NCBI RefSeq assembly: GCF_028502605.1 | Contig: NC_079234.1 | Coordinates: 2,294,001 to 2,358,000 of the forward strand | Length of the DNA: 64,000 nucleotides | From: Trichoderma breve | Taxonomy: Eukaryota; Ascomycota; Sordariomycetes; Hypocreales; Hypocreaceae | Direction of reading: 5' to 3' | Shown: piece after piece, positions 38,022 through 48,881 of the stretch | How the letters are laid out: every line of letters begins with the position of its first letter | Position numbering within the stretch: position 1 is the stretch's first letter | Position numbers and translations under genes: made by a program | Notes under the pieces: generated by a model | The model's input: the letters and a program-made list of their open reading frames with translations, nothing else | The model's database searches: none | What the model was told of the DNA's origin: nothing

Positions 38022-38577
38022 ATGGCTGCTCAGTTTGCTTCCCATGGCCGCGGCGGCGCGGGCAACATGGCCGATGCCGCACAGTCACCAAAGATCAACC
38101 CTTCGGATCTCGAGACCCCCGTACTGAAAACGGCGGTTGTTACGACTGGACGAGGGGGCACTGGCAACATGGCCCAGAATAACGACCCTCGCGAGACTCG
38201 TCTTCGCCAGGACGTTAAGGCGTAAGTTTTTGGCTCTCTCTCTTTTCGACAGTTCCCCCCTCTCTACTATGCTTTGTTGGGGGAGGGGAACAAGACTCTC
38301 TAGTACACTCTGAATCATGCATGCAGTTTCTAACAAAGAGTTTGTTTGTAGCGTGCCTCGGCGACTTAGCGCAGGAGCCCAGTACGTTGGCCGCGGCGGC
38401 GCTGGCAACGTATTCAAAGGCGAGGACGAACTCGAAGAACTGGCGCGCAACCGTAGCGTGGAGCAAGCCATCGACGAAACCCCCGAGAGAGAGTCGGACA
38501 AGTCCTCTGACAAGTCGGCCGAAAGGACTGAGAAGACGGAGACGAAGAGACGATGGTTGTTTGGCAAGAAGCAATAA
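38022..38577 (+). CDS. Small GRGGxGN-repeat protein (DUF3602, Par32-like)
   Basis: Exons are 38022-38221 and 38352-38577, giving 426 nt and 141 residues. The protein has three copies of the GRGGxGN motif (GRGGAGNMAD, GRGGTGNMAQ, GRGGAGNVFK) spread through a polar, disordered chain. It has an acidic Ser-rich part (ESDKSSDKSAERTEK) and ends RRWLFGKKQ. This is the DUF3602 family. Its yeast member Par32 is phosphorylated after TORC1 inhibition and inhibits ammonium permeases, but whether this protein does the same is inference. It is convergent with hem12. Confidence 0.82.
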
Positions 38578-39012
38578 AGCGTCGACGTCGACGAACTCCT
38601 CTATTTCTCCTTCTTCCCTCCTCTCCCTCCTCTTCTCCTCCTTCTCCTCCTTCTCCTCATCTGTCCCCTTTTCGCTTCTTCAAATTCCCCGGTTTTTTAG
38701 AAACTACTTTGTTCATGGTGTTTGGAATTCGTAGGGCGCATTTCGTCATGGTTCGTGTTTAGGTACGGAGTCTTCTCGGTGGTAACCAAAAAAAAAGATT
38801 GTTTGTGGGCTTCAATTAGGAAACGGCATCCAAAACCAAAAGGGTATTTCAACAGACGGAGCGATTCTTGGTTTTCAGATCGGGCTTACAATACAGCTTG
38901 TCATTTCAATATACTATTCTGACTCTGCCGCTGAATTGAGAGCCGGCCGCCTTTTTCACATTTTTTTTCTCTTTCACTTTCGTTTTATTTTCTCCTCCCC
39001 TTTGCCACGGCA
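38578..39012. other. 3' spacer between convergent genes with polypyrimidine tract
   Basis: This holds 3' untranslated regions. A C/T-only tract of CTCCTT units spans about 38599-38665 and further T-rich stretches lie at about 38955-39000. No gene was recognised. Confidence 0.6.
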
Positions 39013-40429
39013 TCAGGGCTTGGTCAGGCGATGAATTTCCTCGAAGAAGAACTTCAAGTTATCTGGGTTGACACCAGGGGTGATGCCTGTGGAAAACTTG
39101 ATTTAGTAATGCTCAAACGTAATAACGGTCCTCTAGGTGTATATATCTTACCGTGGCCCAAGTTGGCGATCCAGCCCTTGTTACCAGTCCAAAAGCCCTT
39201 GACCATAGTCTCAACAGCCTCGGTGATGGCGGCCTTTGAACCATACAAGCATCCGGGGTCGGCATTACCCTGGAAGACAACGTTCCTGTCTCCTCGAATT
39301 TTCACAGCCTCAGCGGCGTCTTGCAGCCAGTCCATGCCGACGACATTGTAGCCCAGATTGCACACTGAATCGAGAGCGTACCAAGCGCCCTTGGGGAACA
39401 CCGTCATGGGGACCTTCTCCAGACCCAGCTCTTGCAGCTTCAGCGGTAGCTTTTGCGCAATGTGGGCAAGGTAGGGCTCAGAGAATTCCTTGAAGGAAGC
39501 AGGAGACAACTCTCCAGCCCATGAGTCAAACACCATCACCGCCTACAAACCACTGTTATTAGCTACTTCGCCGAGATGGATGGACATAAAAATAAATAAA
39601 AGGCTGAAAACAAAAGTTAGAATAAAGCCATACCTGAGCACCGGCCTTCACCTGAAGAGCCAGGTGGTCTACACAGACATCAGCAATCTTGGCCAGGAGC
39701 TTCTTCGACTCCTCCGGGTACTTGTAGATCCATGTCTTGACCTGGGCGAAAAGCTTAGTGCCTCCTCCTTCGACCATGTAGCAGAAGAGCGTCCAGGGGG
39801 CGCCGCAGAAGCCAATCAGGGGAACCCGGCCGGCCAGCTTCTTCCTCGTCAGGGTGATTGCCTTGTAGACGTAGTCGAGCTCGGCGGCCACGTCCACCTC
39901 TCGGCCGAGCACCTGCTCGTACTGCCCGTCCGCGGGGCTCTGCAGCGGGTTGGGGAAGTGCGGCCCCTTCTTGTCCACCATCTCCACCTGCATGCCCATG
40001 GCCTGTGGGATGACGAGGATGTCGGAGAAGATGATGGCGGCGTCCAGCAGGCCCTCGAAGCGCTCGACGGGCTGCAGCGTTAATGTGGAGGCGACCTCGG
40101 CATCTCGGCAGCACTCGAAGAAGTCGCGCGTGCCCTTTGCTTCATGGTATTCCGGTAGGTAGCGGCCAGCTGCATTGCAGAATCTCGTCAGTTACCGTTC
40201 CTCTCTTCTGCACTGCTCTCGAACGCAAAATATTACCTTGGCGCATCACCCACATGGGAGGTCGTTCCACCTTCTGGCCTATACGGCGCACACAACGTAT
40301 AAGCACACAACTTAGACTTCAATTCGCAGCATAGCGAGTCTACCGCAAAGGGCAGATGAATGGCAGAAACCCACCCCACGCCGCTCGCAGCAGCAGGTCG
40401 TTCTTCAATGGCTCGAAATTGTGCTCCAT
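39013..40429 (-). CDS. hem12: Uroporphyrinogen decarboxylase
   Basis: This is the cytosolic enzyme of heme synthesis that removes four carboxyl groups from uroporphyrinogen III to give coproporphyrinogen III. Minus-strand exons are 40429-40375, 40278-40237, 40169-39634, 39542-39152 and 39086-39013, giving 1098 nt and 365 residues, close to yeast Hem12 (362). The first family signature, [17 protein letters not shown], is assembled across intron 2. [13 protein letters not shown] carries the catalytic aspartate, and [18 protein letters not shown] is the second signature. [21 protein letters not shown] and [14 protein letters not shown] complete the active site. The start is the first in-frame ATG ([19 protein letters not shown]), matching the family. 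It is divergent from emc6 over only 270 bp. Confidence 0.96.
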
Positions 40430-40699
40430 GGCGGTCAATGAGGAAAAAATGAGACTGGAATGTGCAGGTGCAGAAGCTCTCGTCACTCGGCCAAGTATAT
40501 AAAAGTAAGCCGCTAGCTTTCCGGTGTTCTTGAACCCCACCATCAGTCGGACGTCGGATCCCATCGGCCCGTCATTTTTACGCACTGTGAAGTCCTGCAC
40601 TAGCCTCAACTCAGCAAGCTGTCTCTACATACAAGCTGTCACCAATCGTCACCACATAATTTCACACTCATTCAGGCGCTCAAGCTCATCACCACAACC
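40430..40699. promoter_or_regulatory. Compact bidirectional promoter hem12/emc6
   Basis: The two start codons are 270 bp apart on opposite strands, so this segment must serve both genes. A TATATAAAAG element lies at about 40496-40506, reading toward emc6. Confidence 0.55.
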
Positions 40700-41129
40700 A
40701 TGTCGGAACAGGAGCTTCAGATCAACCCCATCGTCCAGGACTCAGTCGCGCATAACACAAAGGTACGTCCAATCCCCAGTCTCGTACCATGAGTCGTGCC
40801 ATCACTGTGACTTGTCTAACCTCATCTCCGCGGAGCAGACTCTCACCAATCTCCACAGCTTGACGGCGTCCCTCTTTGGCGTCGGCGCTGGAATCCTTGG
40901 TCTCGAGTCTTACTATGGCTTCTTATTTTACATTGCCTTCTCAATAACAACCAGCCTCCTGTTCTACATCCTCCAGATCGCCCCAAGCTCTCTGGGAGAA
41001 GGTCGCGCTGTCCTCGACTCTGGTCGTTACTACAGGGGCGCCCTGGAACTCTGGACCAGCGGCATCTTCAATGGCTTGCCCGGTTTCATATTGACATGGA
41101 CTTTATTCTACGGCTTAGTGCGAGCTTGA
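40700..41129 (+). CDS. emc6: ER membrane protein complex subunit 6
   Basis: This is a small subunit of the EMC insertase, which places weakly hydrophobic and multi-pass membrane helices into the ER. Exons are 40700-40762 and 40839-41129, giving 354 nt and 117 residues, the usual size. After a short cytosolic N-terminus (MSEQELQINPIVQDSVAHN) come the family core TLTNLHSLTASLFGVGAGILGLESYYGFLFY and a further membrane segment. The chain ends with a segment containing YYRGALELWTSG and a last hydrophobic helix (about three membrane segments). It is convergent with the GTPase gene at a distance of 136 bp. Confidence 0.92.
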
Positions 41130-41265
41130 AAGCTCCTCAGGAAGGGGGTTGGGTGGCGAATCAAAACACGATGCAGACAAAGCGATCATTACTGGTGTCA
41201 ACCATAATCTATTAAACATAATGAAATAACCCAATGATATGCAACTTTCGACATGCATGTCCATT

Positions 41266-43758
41266 TCAACACACAAGCTCCGTGATCTTTCCAACAAAGC
41301 CCTGCAAACCCGATCCATCTTGACTACTATTTCCCATGATGATGACTGATGTCCCTAGCTCAGCCCACTTACGACTATGAACGAATTCCACTGACACTTT
41401 GGTCACGGTGCCTCCTATGTCATCTATGTCCTCACTTGATCCGGCGCGATGCTGAACAGAGACGTCCAGGATCCGGGCAGCAGTTCTGACACAAGCAAAC
41501 AGCACGTTAACTGTTGTGCCTGGCGGAGGGAACTGGGCAGCACCTTCGTCAAAGGTCGCCGTAAACCCACGTGAAGCCTGGATGGGGATTTCATTGCCAA
41601 GCACATCAATGGGTAGCGTCGCCATTACCATCCCCCTTTGAATCTGAGGAGTATCCGTTAAGGGAGTGAGTTCGGTTTGGCTTGGCTCAAACACGAGGCC
41701 TATTGATCCAACTTGGCCAGCTTCCAATGTCCCCACGGGCAATCGAAGGTTGCGGATGCTAACGATGCGCCCTTTCTGCCATTCGTCTGCCGCAATGGAT
41801 GGTGGTGTGCCATCCGTCCGGGCGCTTTTGACATGTTCGGCTAACGCTGCATTCAGCATTGGCGATCCACGATCGTCAGCTGATGAATGACTTTCAGAGC
41901 TCGAGGTACGATTTTGACCCGACCAAAATGGTCCTACAACGATGGTTTGCCCGACAGAGAAGCTACCGAGTCGAACATGGCCGGATACAATGACCCCTTC
42001 TGCAGATAGCGAATCATCCGGCGATCTAGACAAGCTGAATGTGTCATCAATATGGAACAGGTCTGTCGGTTGCCCTGGCTGCAGAGTTGTTTCTGTAGAA
42101 TCGTGCGCCGGTAGAGGCAGACTTGCTAGTAAAGCATGAACAAGACCGACGCCAACGCCCTTCAAGACACTCGTAAACACGATAGGGACATGCTTCAGTA
42201 GGCCTCCATTCTCGGACATGTTCTTAACCAGACTATTCACTTTGTCCCAGTCCGCCTGTGGGATTTCTGCCAACTGATCTTGTGGCTGTTGATCAGGCTG
42301 CAGGAGCTTCGGTATGCGATTTGCATCTCTTATGGCGGCGAGGATTTTTGTCATAGTCTTCTGCAAGGCTACTTTAGACGCGAGATCTAGTTTCGTAATG
42401 ACAATAGCCAGCGGGACATCAAGCTTGAGCGAAAGATCCAAATGGGCCTTTACCAAGTCAGTATCTCCCGAGTCTATTGCGGAGGAAGCTGTGTCATGAG
42501 CTCGAGGAGTCACCTCGGCGTCATCCGCAGCAATGCAGAGAACCATCCAGTGCGGCGCCCAATTCATAAGCCCGCGGAAGACTGTATGTCGATACCTCGG
42601 ATGACCACCCGAGTCAGACATAAACACCAGTCGGCCATTGCTAGAATAGTCATGAATGTCAACCCATGATTCAATGTTGCGATGAGAAAAGCTGTAAATG
42701 TGCCTTCCCTCGTATCCGATGAGCTCTTGTGCAATAGAGCTGGTCATTCCGGATGCCATCTCATGGCGATGCTTCAACAAACTCAAGCGACTTTTGCCTC
42801 GGCCATTATCCAGAGTACCCGTAGATAGCGTTCCCAAGAGACTCGACTTCCCTGACGCTATAGGGCCCGTCAAGGTAACTCGCAGCTGCGGAGTTGTAGA
42901 CTTGGCATGGCCTGGAACTGTGTTTGGCGCAGAAGATTGCAGAGGAGTTCCACCATGAGATGCTTTGTAGCTCCCGCTCTCAGTGAAAGATTTTGAATGC
43001 TGCAGCTCAGTATTGGGCGTAATCAATGCTTCAGCCACCCAGAGTTTATCCTGTTTGGTAACCTGAACTGGGTTCTTGGTAGCATCGCCATCGACCTCTG
43101 CTATTTCAATCCATTCACAGTCGCCCACTATTACCATTCGCAGTACGGTAATGCCGCATCCAAGACTCGCGGCCATGATTCTGAGAGTAGCAATACTTTC
43201 ATCCAGCTCATCTTTGGTGAGCCCAATGAGTGTTCCGTCATCAGAGACACCTATCTCATATAAGGCACCCTGCGACTCTTCAAGTCCGGGGATCTGGGTG
43301 CCATAGAGATCCAAATTGGCATCATCCTTGCCGTCTGATAACTTTGGTATTCTCACTTCTCTGGAGCTGGTCGCATGATACGGCGACGACTGTTGCAAGC
43401 GCCAAAGCAGCTGCGTTGTAAGACGTTGGAGACGCTCCTGGCGCGGTTGATTCGACGATGCAGGAGACGCAGAGTACATTGCCGACCCATCCCCAGGCTG
43501 GGCATGAAGCCTGTCTCTCTTCGGATGCACGGTACTCATGTACACATAGCTGCGCCGCGACCGCAAGAGCAAATGCAGCTTGTATTCTATCGGGCCGGTC
43601 TGCGGCTCAGCTTCAAGCCTCGTGACACCATACTCAGACAGCAAGCCGGTCTGAGTCACCGCCGCTCCGGATCCCTGAGGGCTGTCTGCATCATCGGCCA
43701 GAATCCAGGGCGAGGAGACCCGAGGAGGATCAGGGTCGTATGTGAAGACAGAGGCCAT
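41266..43758 (-). CDS. GTPBP1/GTPBP2-like translational GTPase
   Basis: This is a single frame of 830 residues. It matches the GTPBP1/2 group of elongation-factor-like GTPases, linked in animals to ribosome rescue and mRNA decay; the fungal role is not established. The N-terminal domain (about 1-250) includes LYEIGVSDDGTLIGLTKDEL and AASLGCGITVLR, as in GTPBP1. The GTPase motifs are G1 GPIASGKSSLLG, G2-region GMTSSIAQELIGYEG, G3 DSGGHPRYRHT and G4 TKLD, all more diverged than in animal proteins. The sequence LDNGRGKSRLSLLKHRHE is diagnostic for this family. Beta-barrel domains follow (GHVRLGSFSVGQTIVVGP, VGTLEAGQVGSIGLVF). It is convergent with emc6. Confidence 0.87.
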   Translation of the reverse strand: MASVFTYDPDPPRVSSPWILADDADSPQGSGAAVTQTGLLSEYGVTRLEAEPQTGPIEYKLHLLLRSRRSYVYMSTVHPKRDRLHAQPGDGSAMYSASPASSNQPRQERLQRLTTQLLWRLQQSSPYHATSSREVRIPKLSDGKDDANLDLYGTQIPGLEESQGALYEIGVSDDGTLIGLTKDELDESIATLRIMAASLGCGITVLRMVIVGDCEWIEIAEVDGDATKNPVQVTKQDKLWVAEALITPNTELQHSKSFTESGSYKASHGGTPLQSSAPNTVPGHAKSTTPQLRVTLTGPIASGKSSLLGTLSTGTLDNGRGKSRLSLLKHRHEMASGMTSSIAQELIGYEGRHIYSFSHRNIESWVDIHDYSSNGRLVFMSDSGGHPRYRHTVFRGLMNWAPHWMVLCIAADDAEVTPRAHDTASSAIDSGDTDLVKAHLDLSLKLDVPLAIVITKLDLASKVALQKTMTKILAAIRDANRIPKLLQPDQQPQDQLAEIPQADWDKVNSLVKNMSENGGLLKHVPIVFTSVLKGVGVGLVHALLASLPLPAHDSTETTLQPGQPTDLFHIDDTFSLSRSPDDSLSAEGVIVSGHVRLGSFSVGQTIVVGPFWSGQNRTSSSESHSSADDRGSPMLNAALAEHVKSARTDGTPPSIAADEWQKGRIVSIRNLRLPVGTLEAGQVGSIGLVFEPSQTELTPLTDTPQIQRGMVMATLPIDVLGNEIPIQASRGFTATFDEGAAQFPPPGTTVNVLFACVRTAARILDVSVQHRAGSSEDIDDIGGTVTKVSVEFVHSRKWAELGTSVIIMGNSSQDGSGLQGFVGKITELVC

Positions 43759-44516
43759 TGAAGCGGTTTGAAAAACAATTTGATCTGAAAATATCCCTGC
43801 TCAACTAAGACAATTCAATTCATACTCTCATGGTCCGATATATATGCACAAAGCAATGTCGAGCAATGAGAATCATTATGGGGAGCGATTGCGACACTGT
43901 GCAAGCGATGCGAAGAGCCTCCTGAGGACCAAAGATCACACGTATGAACAAAATGATATGATGAAGGACTGATGGCTGGAAGAAGATGAAAAACAAAAAA
44001 GAATAGACGGTGTATATACAAGAATTTAAATCAGGCCATCAGGTGAAAATAAAGACGAGGCCATTCGCCATTCGAGCAGAACCAAGCCACTGACCAGCTC
44101 AAGTGTGACTCAAGTCTGATGTCTGCCTTGTTGGTAAGGGGAAAGGGATGCCATGCGGTGACATTCTGATGCAACCGGGCTGCAATAGGAATGCAATGTA
44201 CCTCGAAAGGAGAGCTTAAGAACCGACAGATGCCGAATCCAGCTAGGTAGAATTCTCATGACTAAGATGGCACGGTGCTAATAGCAGGAAACTCGCCCAG
44301 TCTCAATCTATGTTGGAATTGGCAAAGGTGCAACAGTATCGTCACTGGAGCTCTCCATTGCCAGCATTTTCATTCTCTTAACAGCGTGAAGCCAAAAACA
44401 TCCAACGTAATACATAAATCATATAATTTATATAACATATCAACTACATCATATTATGAAACAACCATTGAAACATCGCAGCAGTCTATCTAGACCTTGA
44501 GCCTCTATTAATCCTT
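43759..44516. other. Intergenic region
   Basis: This is upstream of the GTPase gene and downstream of sec9. It is A/T-rich toward 44390-44450. No gene was recognised. Confidence 0.5.
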
Positions 44517-45800
44517 TTACCTAATACGGGCCAACCGTTCTCTGTTCATTCTCGTAGCATCATCAACAGCATCGCTCTGTGACACAAGACGTTAGCCATC
44601 CGATACCGGTATCATATGAGTCAAAGGGGGCATGTGACAGGGGTTCCAGGGCTGAATTACCTTGTTCATAATCCGATCGATTTGCGTGTTCTGAGCATCC
44701 ACCTCGGCGCCAATGGCTCGGCCAACCATGTTCATCATCTTGACCTGGCCTTCCAATTCGGTAAGGCCGTCGTCGATCTGGTCTTCGAGTTCGTCGGCGC
44801 CTTCTTCGTCGTCCAAGTTAAACTTGCCATAATCCTTCTTGCGGCCCTGTGCCCGGCCCATAGCCGAGCCTCCAAGTTGGCGCATGTTTTGCTCCATGCG
44901 CTGAGTTGCTGCATAGCCATCTCGTCGTGTCGCTTCTCGTTGCTCTCGCTCAGACCGGTGGCGATTCAGCACTTCTTCATCGGCCTTTTGTTGTCGCTGT
45001 TTGGACGTAAAGGGGTTTCCGACGTGAACTGCAAACATGCTGCCGTTGAGTGTCTTCAACTCTGCTGCCCTGTCCTGAGCAATCTTATTCTGGTTGGCGG
45101 CAAGGTCAAGGTTCTTCTCGGTATTGTGCAGTCGTTCGCCCTGTGCGCCAAGACGAGCCAGAGTGGCACGTCCGACTTCGTTGGCTTGCCTGGCCATCTG
45201 TACTGAGCGTGATACTGATGCCACACTGTCCTGCTGAACTTGTCTCTTCTCAGCAAGAATCGCCTGGTAGTCGGCCTCCTCTTGCTCCTCCTCTGTCAAT
45301 TCCCGCTGCTCGCCATAGCCTCCGTAAGAACTTCCAGAGGTGCCCGACTGTTGGTTAGAGACAGCCGGCGGCTGCTGCTGTTGGGGCCCCCCCTGTGCTC
45401 CGGCGAAGGGCGCATCTCTGCTGCTGTCGGCACCACCGCCAAAGCCACCGTATCCTCCAGGGCCTCTAGCCCCCGCTGAGGTATTGTTGTTCGGAGTGCT
45501 GTCGTAGCGGTTGGAGCCATATCCACCGCCTGAGCCGTATCGGTCGCTGCCATATCCTGGGGCTGGGGAGGGAGTCTGCTGAGGGGGTGGGCTCTGGTAT
45601 GAACTATAGCCATTTCCAGCGGGTGGTCGAGAACCGTTGCTTGGGGTTGGAGAGTAGGCTGGGGCTGGAGAGTAGGAGCCCATGTTGGCATATTTCGTTT
45701 GCTCGGCATAGGGATCATTGTTGCCCTGGTTGGCATACGGATTGTCTGAGGGAGCAGGCGAGTGCTTCTCGCTCTTCTTGCCGAAACCGAACTTCTTCAT
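44517..45800 (-). CDS. sec9: t-SNARE Sec9 (SNAP-25-like, Qbc)
   Basis: This plasma-membrane SNARE supplies two helices to the exocytic SNARE complex with Sso-type syntaxin and Snc synaptobrevin. Minus-strand exons are 45800-44661 and 44576-44517, giving 1200 nt and 399 residues. The first 170 residues are a disordered Ser/Pro/Gly/Tyr-rich region with SPAP repeats. The Qb SNARE motif lies at about 190-255 (SVSRSVQMARQANEVGRATL, LHNTEKNLDLAANQN). A linker with NPFTSKQRQQK follows, and the Qc motif is at about 335-399 (DDGLTELEGQVKMMNMVGRAI, DAQNTQIDRIMNK). The final exon encodes SDAVDDATRMNRERLARIR. No membrane anchor is seen, as in yeast Sec9. It is divergent from the helicase gene. Confidence 0.93.
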
Positions 45801-46434
45801 CGTGATTAATTAGGAATGGATTATTCAAAGAGAGTAGTGTACTTTTCGCAATCAAAAGAACAAAGACAAAAATGGCGGTGCGTTAGGGATGCGAGAGAAA
45901 GGAGATGTCACGAGAGAAAGAACAAAGGCAAGTGAGGCTTGGGTGTCAACTCCCTATCTGAGCCACTCCAAGTCTACCCCGTAGGAACGGCTAGCCTAGG
46001 ACCCTGTTTCAATACTAGGCTCACACCGCCGCAGGCGCTGATGCCCCTAAATCTATATTTAACCCCCCCAATGCGAGCCGTAGATCCGGTTAAAGGCATA
46101 TTTTACTACATATTATTATATAAAAGGGATTTTCTCTTTATTATTTTTTAAATAAATTAACCGAAATTTAATGATTTTTAAAGAAAGAAAGAGCCGTAGT
46201 GGACTTGGGAAAAAGGGAATTTACTTTAAAGTTTTGCTACTTATAACGGGGCAGAATTTTCGCAGACTCGCCGCTATCGATAAGCTAGGTCAACGACAAG
46301 TTAGCTCAGCGTGCCTCGTCCAACATGTGAAATTTTGACGGGCATCTCAGAGCAGAAGAAAAAAAAACAATGTCGAGTCAAATCTTCTGCGCAGCCTCTC
46401 TATAACATTCTGCCAAGCACTCTGTTTACCAACA
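45801..46434. other. Divergent spacer sec9/helicase with AT-rich block
   Basis: The part from about 46080 to 46235 is strongly A/T-rich (TATTATTATATAAAAGGG, then T and A runs) and flanked by GC-normal sequence. No gene was recognised. Confidence 0.55.
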
Positions 46435-48762
46435 ATGACTGCACCGAACGCCGCAGAACATGCGCCCAAGAGACGAAAAACTCGGCAAGATTCCGGATCC
46501 GTCACAATTGGAGGCAAAACCATCTCAGTGGCAGGATATCTAACATCTGCCCGGCCCAAACAAGTCGAAGCAAACGGCCTCAAATCAACGCCGCAAACCC
46601 CTTCGCAAGAGCAACCTTCGAATGTTACATCAGAGCCACAACAATCGACGAAAAAGCCATCGTTCGAAGGCAGTGGAACCAATAACAAATCCCGAAATCC
46701 AAGAGGAGTTAAGGATCATCCTTTGCTTAAAGCTCGCCGGGAATTGCCAATATGGCAGCACCAAGATGAGATCCGAACGGTCGTGAAGCGTCTAGGCACC
46801 GACGTTATTGTGATAGTTGGAGAAACCGGCTCTGGTAAGAGTACCCAGGTGCCTCAGTTTCTCTATCAAGAGTCCTGGTGCAAACGGCACAAGGTTAAGC
46901 TGCCAGGCCGGGAAGAGGATGGATACGTGGGAGGCATGATTGCTATTACACAGCCGAGACGTGTTGCTGCCACAACTCTGGCGCATCGTGTTTCAACCGA
47001 AGCGGGCACGCCGCTTGGCAAGGGAAGGCCAGATGGGCTTGTCGGATATTCGGTTCGATTCGACCACCAAGTGCCACGAGGTGCCAGAATCAAGTTCTTG
47101 ACTGAAGGTACTTTGCTGCAGGAGCTTCTCCGGGATCCATATCTGAGACAATATAGCGCCGTCGTCATTGACGAAATCCACGAGAGAAGTCTGGACGTCG
47201 ATCTCCTTGCCGGATTCTTGAAACAGATATTGTTTGGGGATAAAACACAAAGAGGAGGCGTTCCACTCAAGGTGATTATCATGAGTGCTACGGCCGAAGT
47301 GGGCGTCATCCAGGACTTTTTCGGCAATGCTGCTATCCCAGGAAAGGAAAAGGCGAGCAATGTTGAATTGCTTCGAATCAAAGGTCGGCAATTTCCCGTC
47401 ACGATCCTATACGAACCCCGGCCAGTGGCCGACCTACAAGACGCACTTTTGAAGAAGATTTTCAAGATTCATGTGGAGGAGCCGCTGCCTGGAGATATTT
47501 TGGCCTTCCTCAATGGCCAGGAGGATATTGAATCCGCCCAGCGGCTGATTGAGGAATATGCCACGAGCCTTGCATCCAACGTCCCCAAAATCATCGCCGT
47601 GCCACTATACGGACAACTCTCCATTGAAGCACAGAGGGTGGCTTTTCTGCCAGCCAAGTCTCCTCTCACACGCAAAGTCGTGCTCGCTACCAATATTGCT
47701 GAGACATCCGTCACGGTTCCCGGTGTGAGATATGTCGTAGATTGCGGCAAAGCCAAGGTGAAGCAGTATAGACCACGGCTTGGTATGGAATCTCTTTTGG
47801 CCAAGCCGATATCTAAATCATCCGCCGTGCAGCGCGCCGGTCGTGCAGGCCGTGAGGGACCAGGCAAATGCTTCAGGCTCTACACGGAAGATGCGTTTGA
47901 CAGTTTAGAAGACTCAGACTTGCCAGAAATCTTGAGAAACGATGTTCTCGGAGCCGTTCTTACGATGAAAGCCCGCGGCATCCATGACGTACTGTCTTTC
48001 CCACTGATAGACGCACCCGAGCCCGCAGCTATAGAAATGGCGTTGCTTCATTTACATTTCCTTGGGGCTCTGGCGGACGACGGTACCATCACGCCGGCGG
48101 GCGAAATGATGGCTAGATTTCCCCTTTCAGCTCCCCTTGGAGCTGTTCTCCTCGCTGCCTCAGGTCCCGAGTTTGACTGTGTCCTGGAGGTAATTGATGC
48201 CATCTCATGTCTCACGTCAGGAGACGACATTTTCATGCACGTGCAGTCAGAGGAGGCTGCAGAAGAAGTAGAATCATACCGCAAGGATATCCAGAGGCGA
48301 GAAGGCGACATTATCACGTATCTGACAACCATGCAGATGTACACTGCAGAGAACTCGGATAGGATGGAGTGGTGCAAAAAGCGCAAAATCAACATCCGAA
48401 ACATGAAGCAGGCGTTGAACATCCGCCGACAGCTTCGAGGAATGTGTTTGAAAGAGAAGCTTCTCTCGGAAATGCCCGCGCCGGATCCCCAGCCATTCAC
48501 CCCTCTGTCACCCGAGAAGGCAGAGTCAGTTATCAAGTGCTTTCTTCGGGGCTTCGCAATGAGGACGGCTATGCTGGCGCCGGACGGAAGCTTTGTGACT
48601 GTCCACGGCAAGCATGTAGTTGCCATCCATCCCTCTAGTGTCATGCATGGGCAAAAGAAAGAAGCCATCATGTTCCTTGAGCATGTGTACACGAATAAGA
48701 ATTACGCAAAGAAAGTGAGTGCGATCCAGGCAGCATGGATTGCTGAGGCCTTGGGGAGGTAG
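46435..48762 (+). CDS. dhr2: DEAH/DEIH-box RNA helicase, Dhr2/DHX33 type
   Basis: This is a predicted nucleolar ATP-dependent RNA helicase of the DEAH/RHA family. The best-fitting yeast member, Dhr2, is needed for 18S rRNA processing. It is one frame of 775 residues. Motif I is GETGSGKSTQVPQF (about 127-140), Ia TQPRRVAA, II DEIH (about 246), III SAT (about 284), V NIAETSVT and VI QRAGRAGREGPGKC (about 465). The helicase-associated HA2 and OB-fold regions follow (ALTMKARG-like AVLTMKARGI, LGALADDGTITPAGEMMARFPL). The N-terminus is basic and polar (KRRKTRQDSGS), consistent with nuclear targeting. DHX33/Dhr2 assignment rests on length and overall layout; other DEAH family members such as Prp22 and Prp43 are less likely because they differ in N-terminal domains. 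Confidence 0.85.
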   Translation: MTAPNAAEHAPKRRKTRQDSGSVTIGGKTISVAGYLTSARPKQVEANGLKSTPQTPSQEQPSNVTSEPQQSTKKPSFEGSGTNNKSRNPRGVKDHPLLKARRELPIWQHQDEIRTVVKRLGTDVIVIVGETGSGKSTQVPQFLYQESWCKRHKVKLPGREEDGYVGGMIAITQPRRVAATTLAHRVSTEAGTPLGKGRPDGLVGYSVRFDHQVPRGARIKFLTEGTLLQELLRDPYLRQYSAVVIDEIHERSLDVDLLAGFLKQILFGDKTQRGGVPLKVIIMSATAEVGVIQDFFGNAAIPGKEKASNVELLRIKGRQFPVTILYEPRPVADLQDALLKKIFKIHVEEPLPGDILAFLNGQEDIESAQRLIEEYATSLASNVPKIIAVPLYGQLSIEAQRVAFLPAKSPLTRKVVLATNIAETSVTVPGVRYVVDCGKAKVKQYRPRLGMESLLAKPISKSSAVQRAGRAGREGPGKCFRLYTEDAFDSLEDSDLPEILRNDVLGAVLTMKARGIHDVLSFPLIDAPEPAAIEMALLHLHFLGALADDGTITPAGEMMARFPLSAPLGAVLLAASGPEFDCVLEVIDAISCLTSGDDIFMHVQSEEAAEEVESYRKDIQRREGDIITYLTTMQMYTAENSDRMEWCKKRKINIRNMKQALNIRRQLRGMCLKEKLLSEMPAPDPQPFTPLSPEKAESVIKCFLRGFAMRTAMLAPDGSFVTVHGKHVVAIHPSSVMHGQKKEAIMFLEHVYTNKNYAKKVSAIQAAWIAEALGR

Positions 48763-48881
48763 ATTAGCGATGAAGGATATACCCTCTATATTTTGATAGA
48801 TGCTAGATATATATACATTTGTTGAATTTACAACCTAATTCTACAATTTTTAACGTCCACAAGACCCTTACTAAAATTCGA

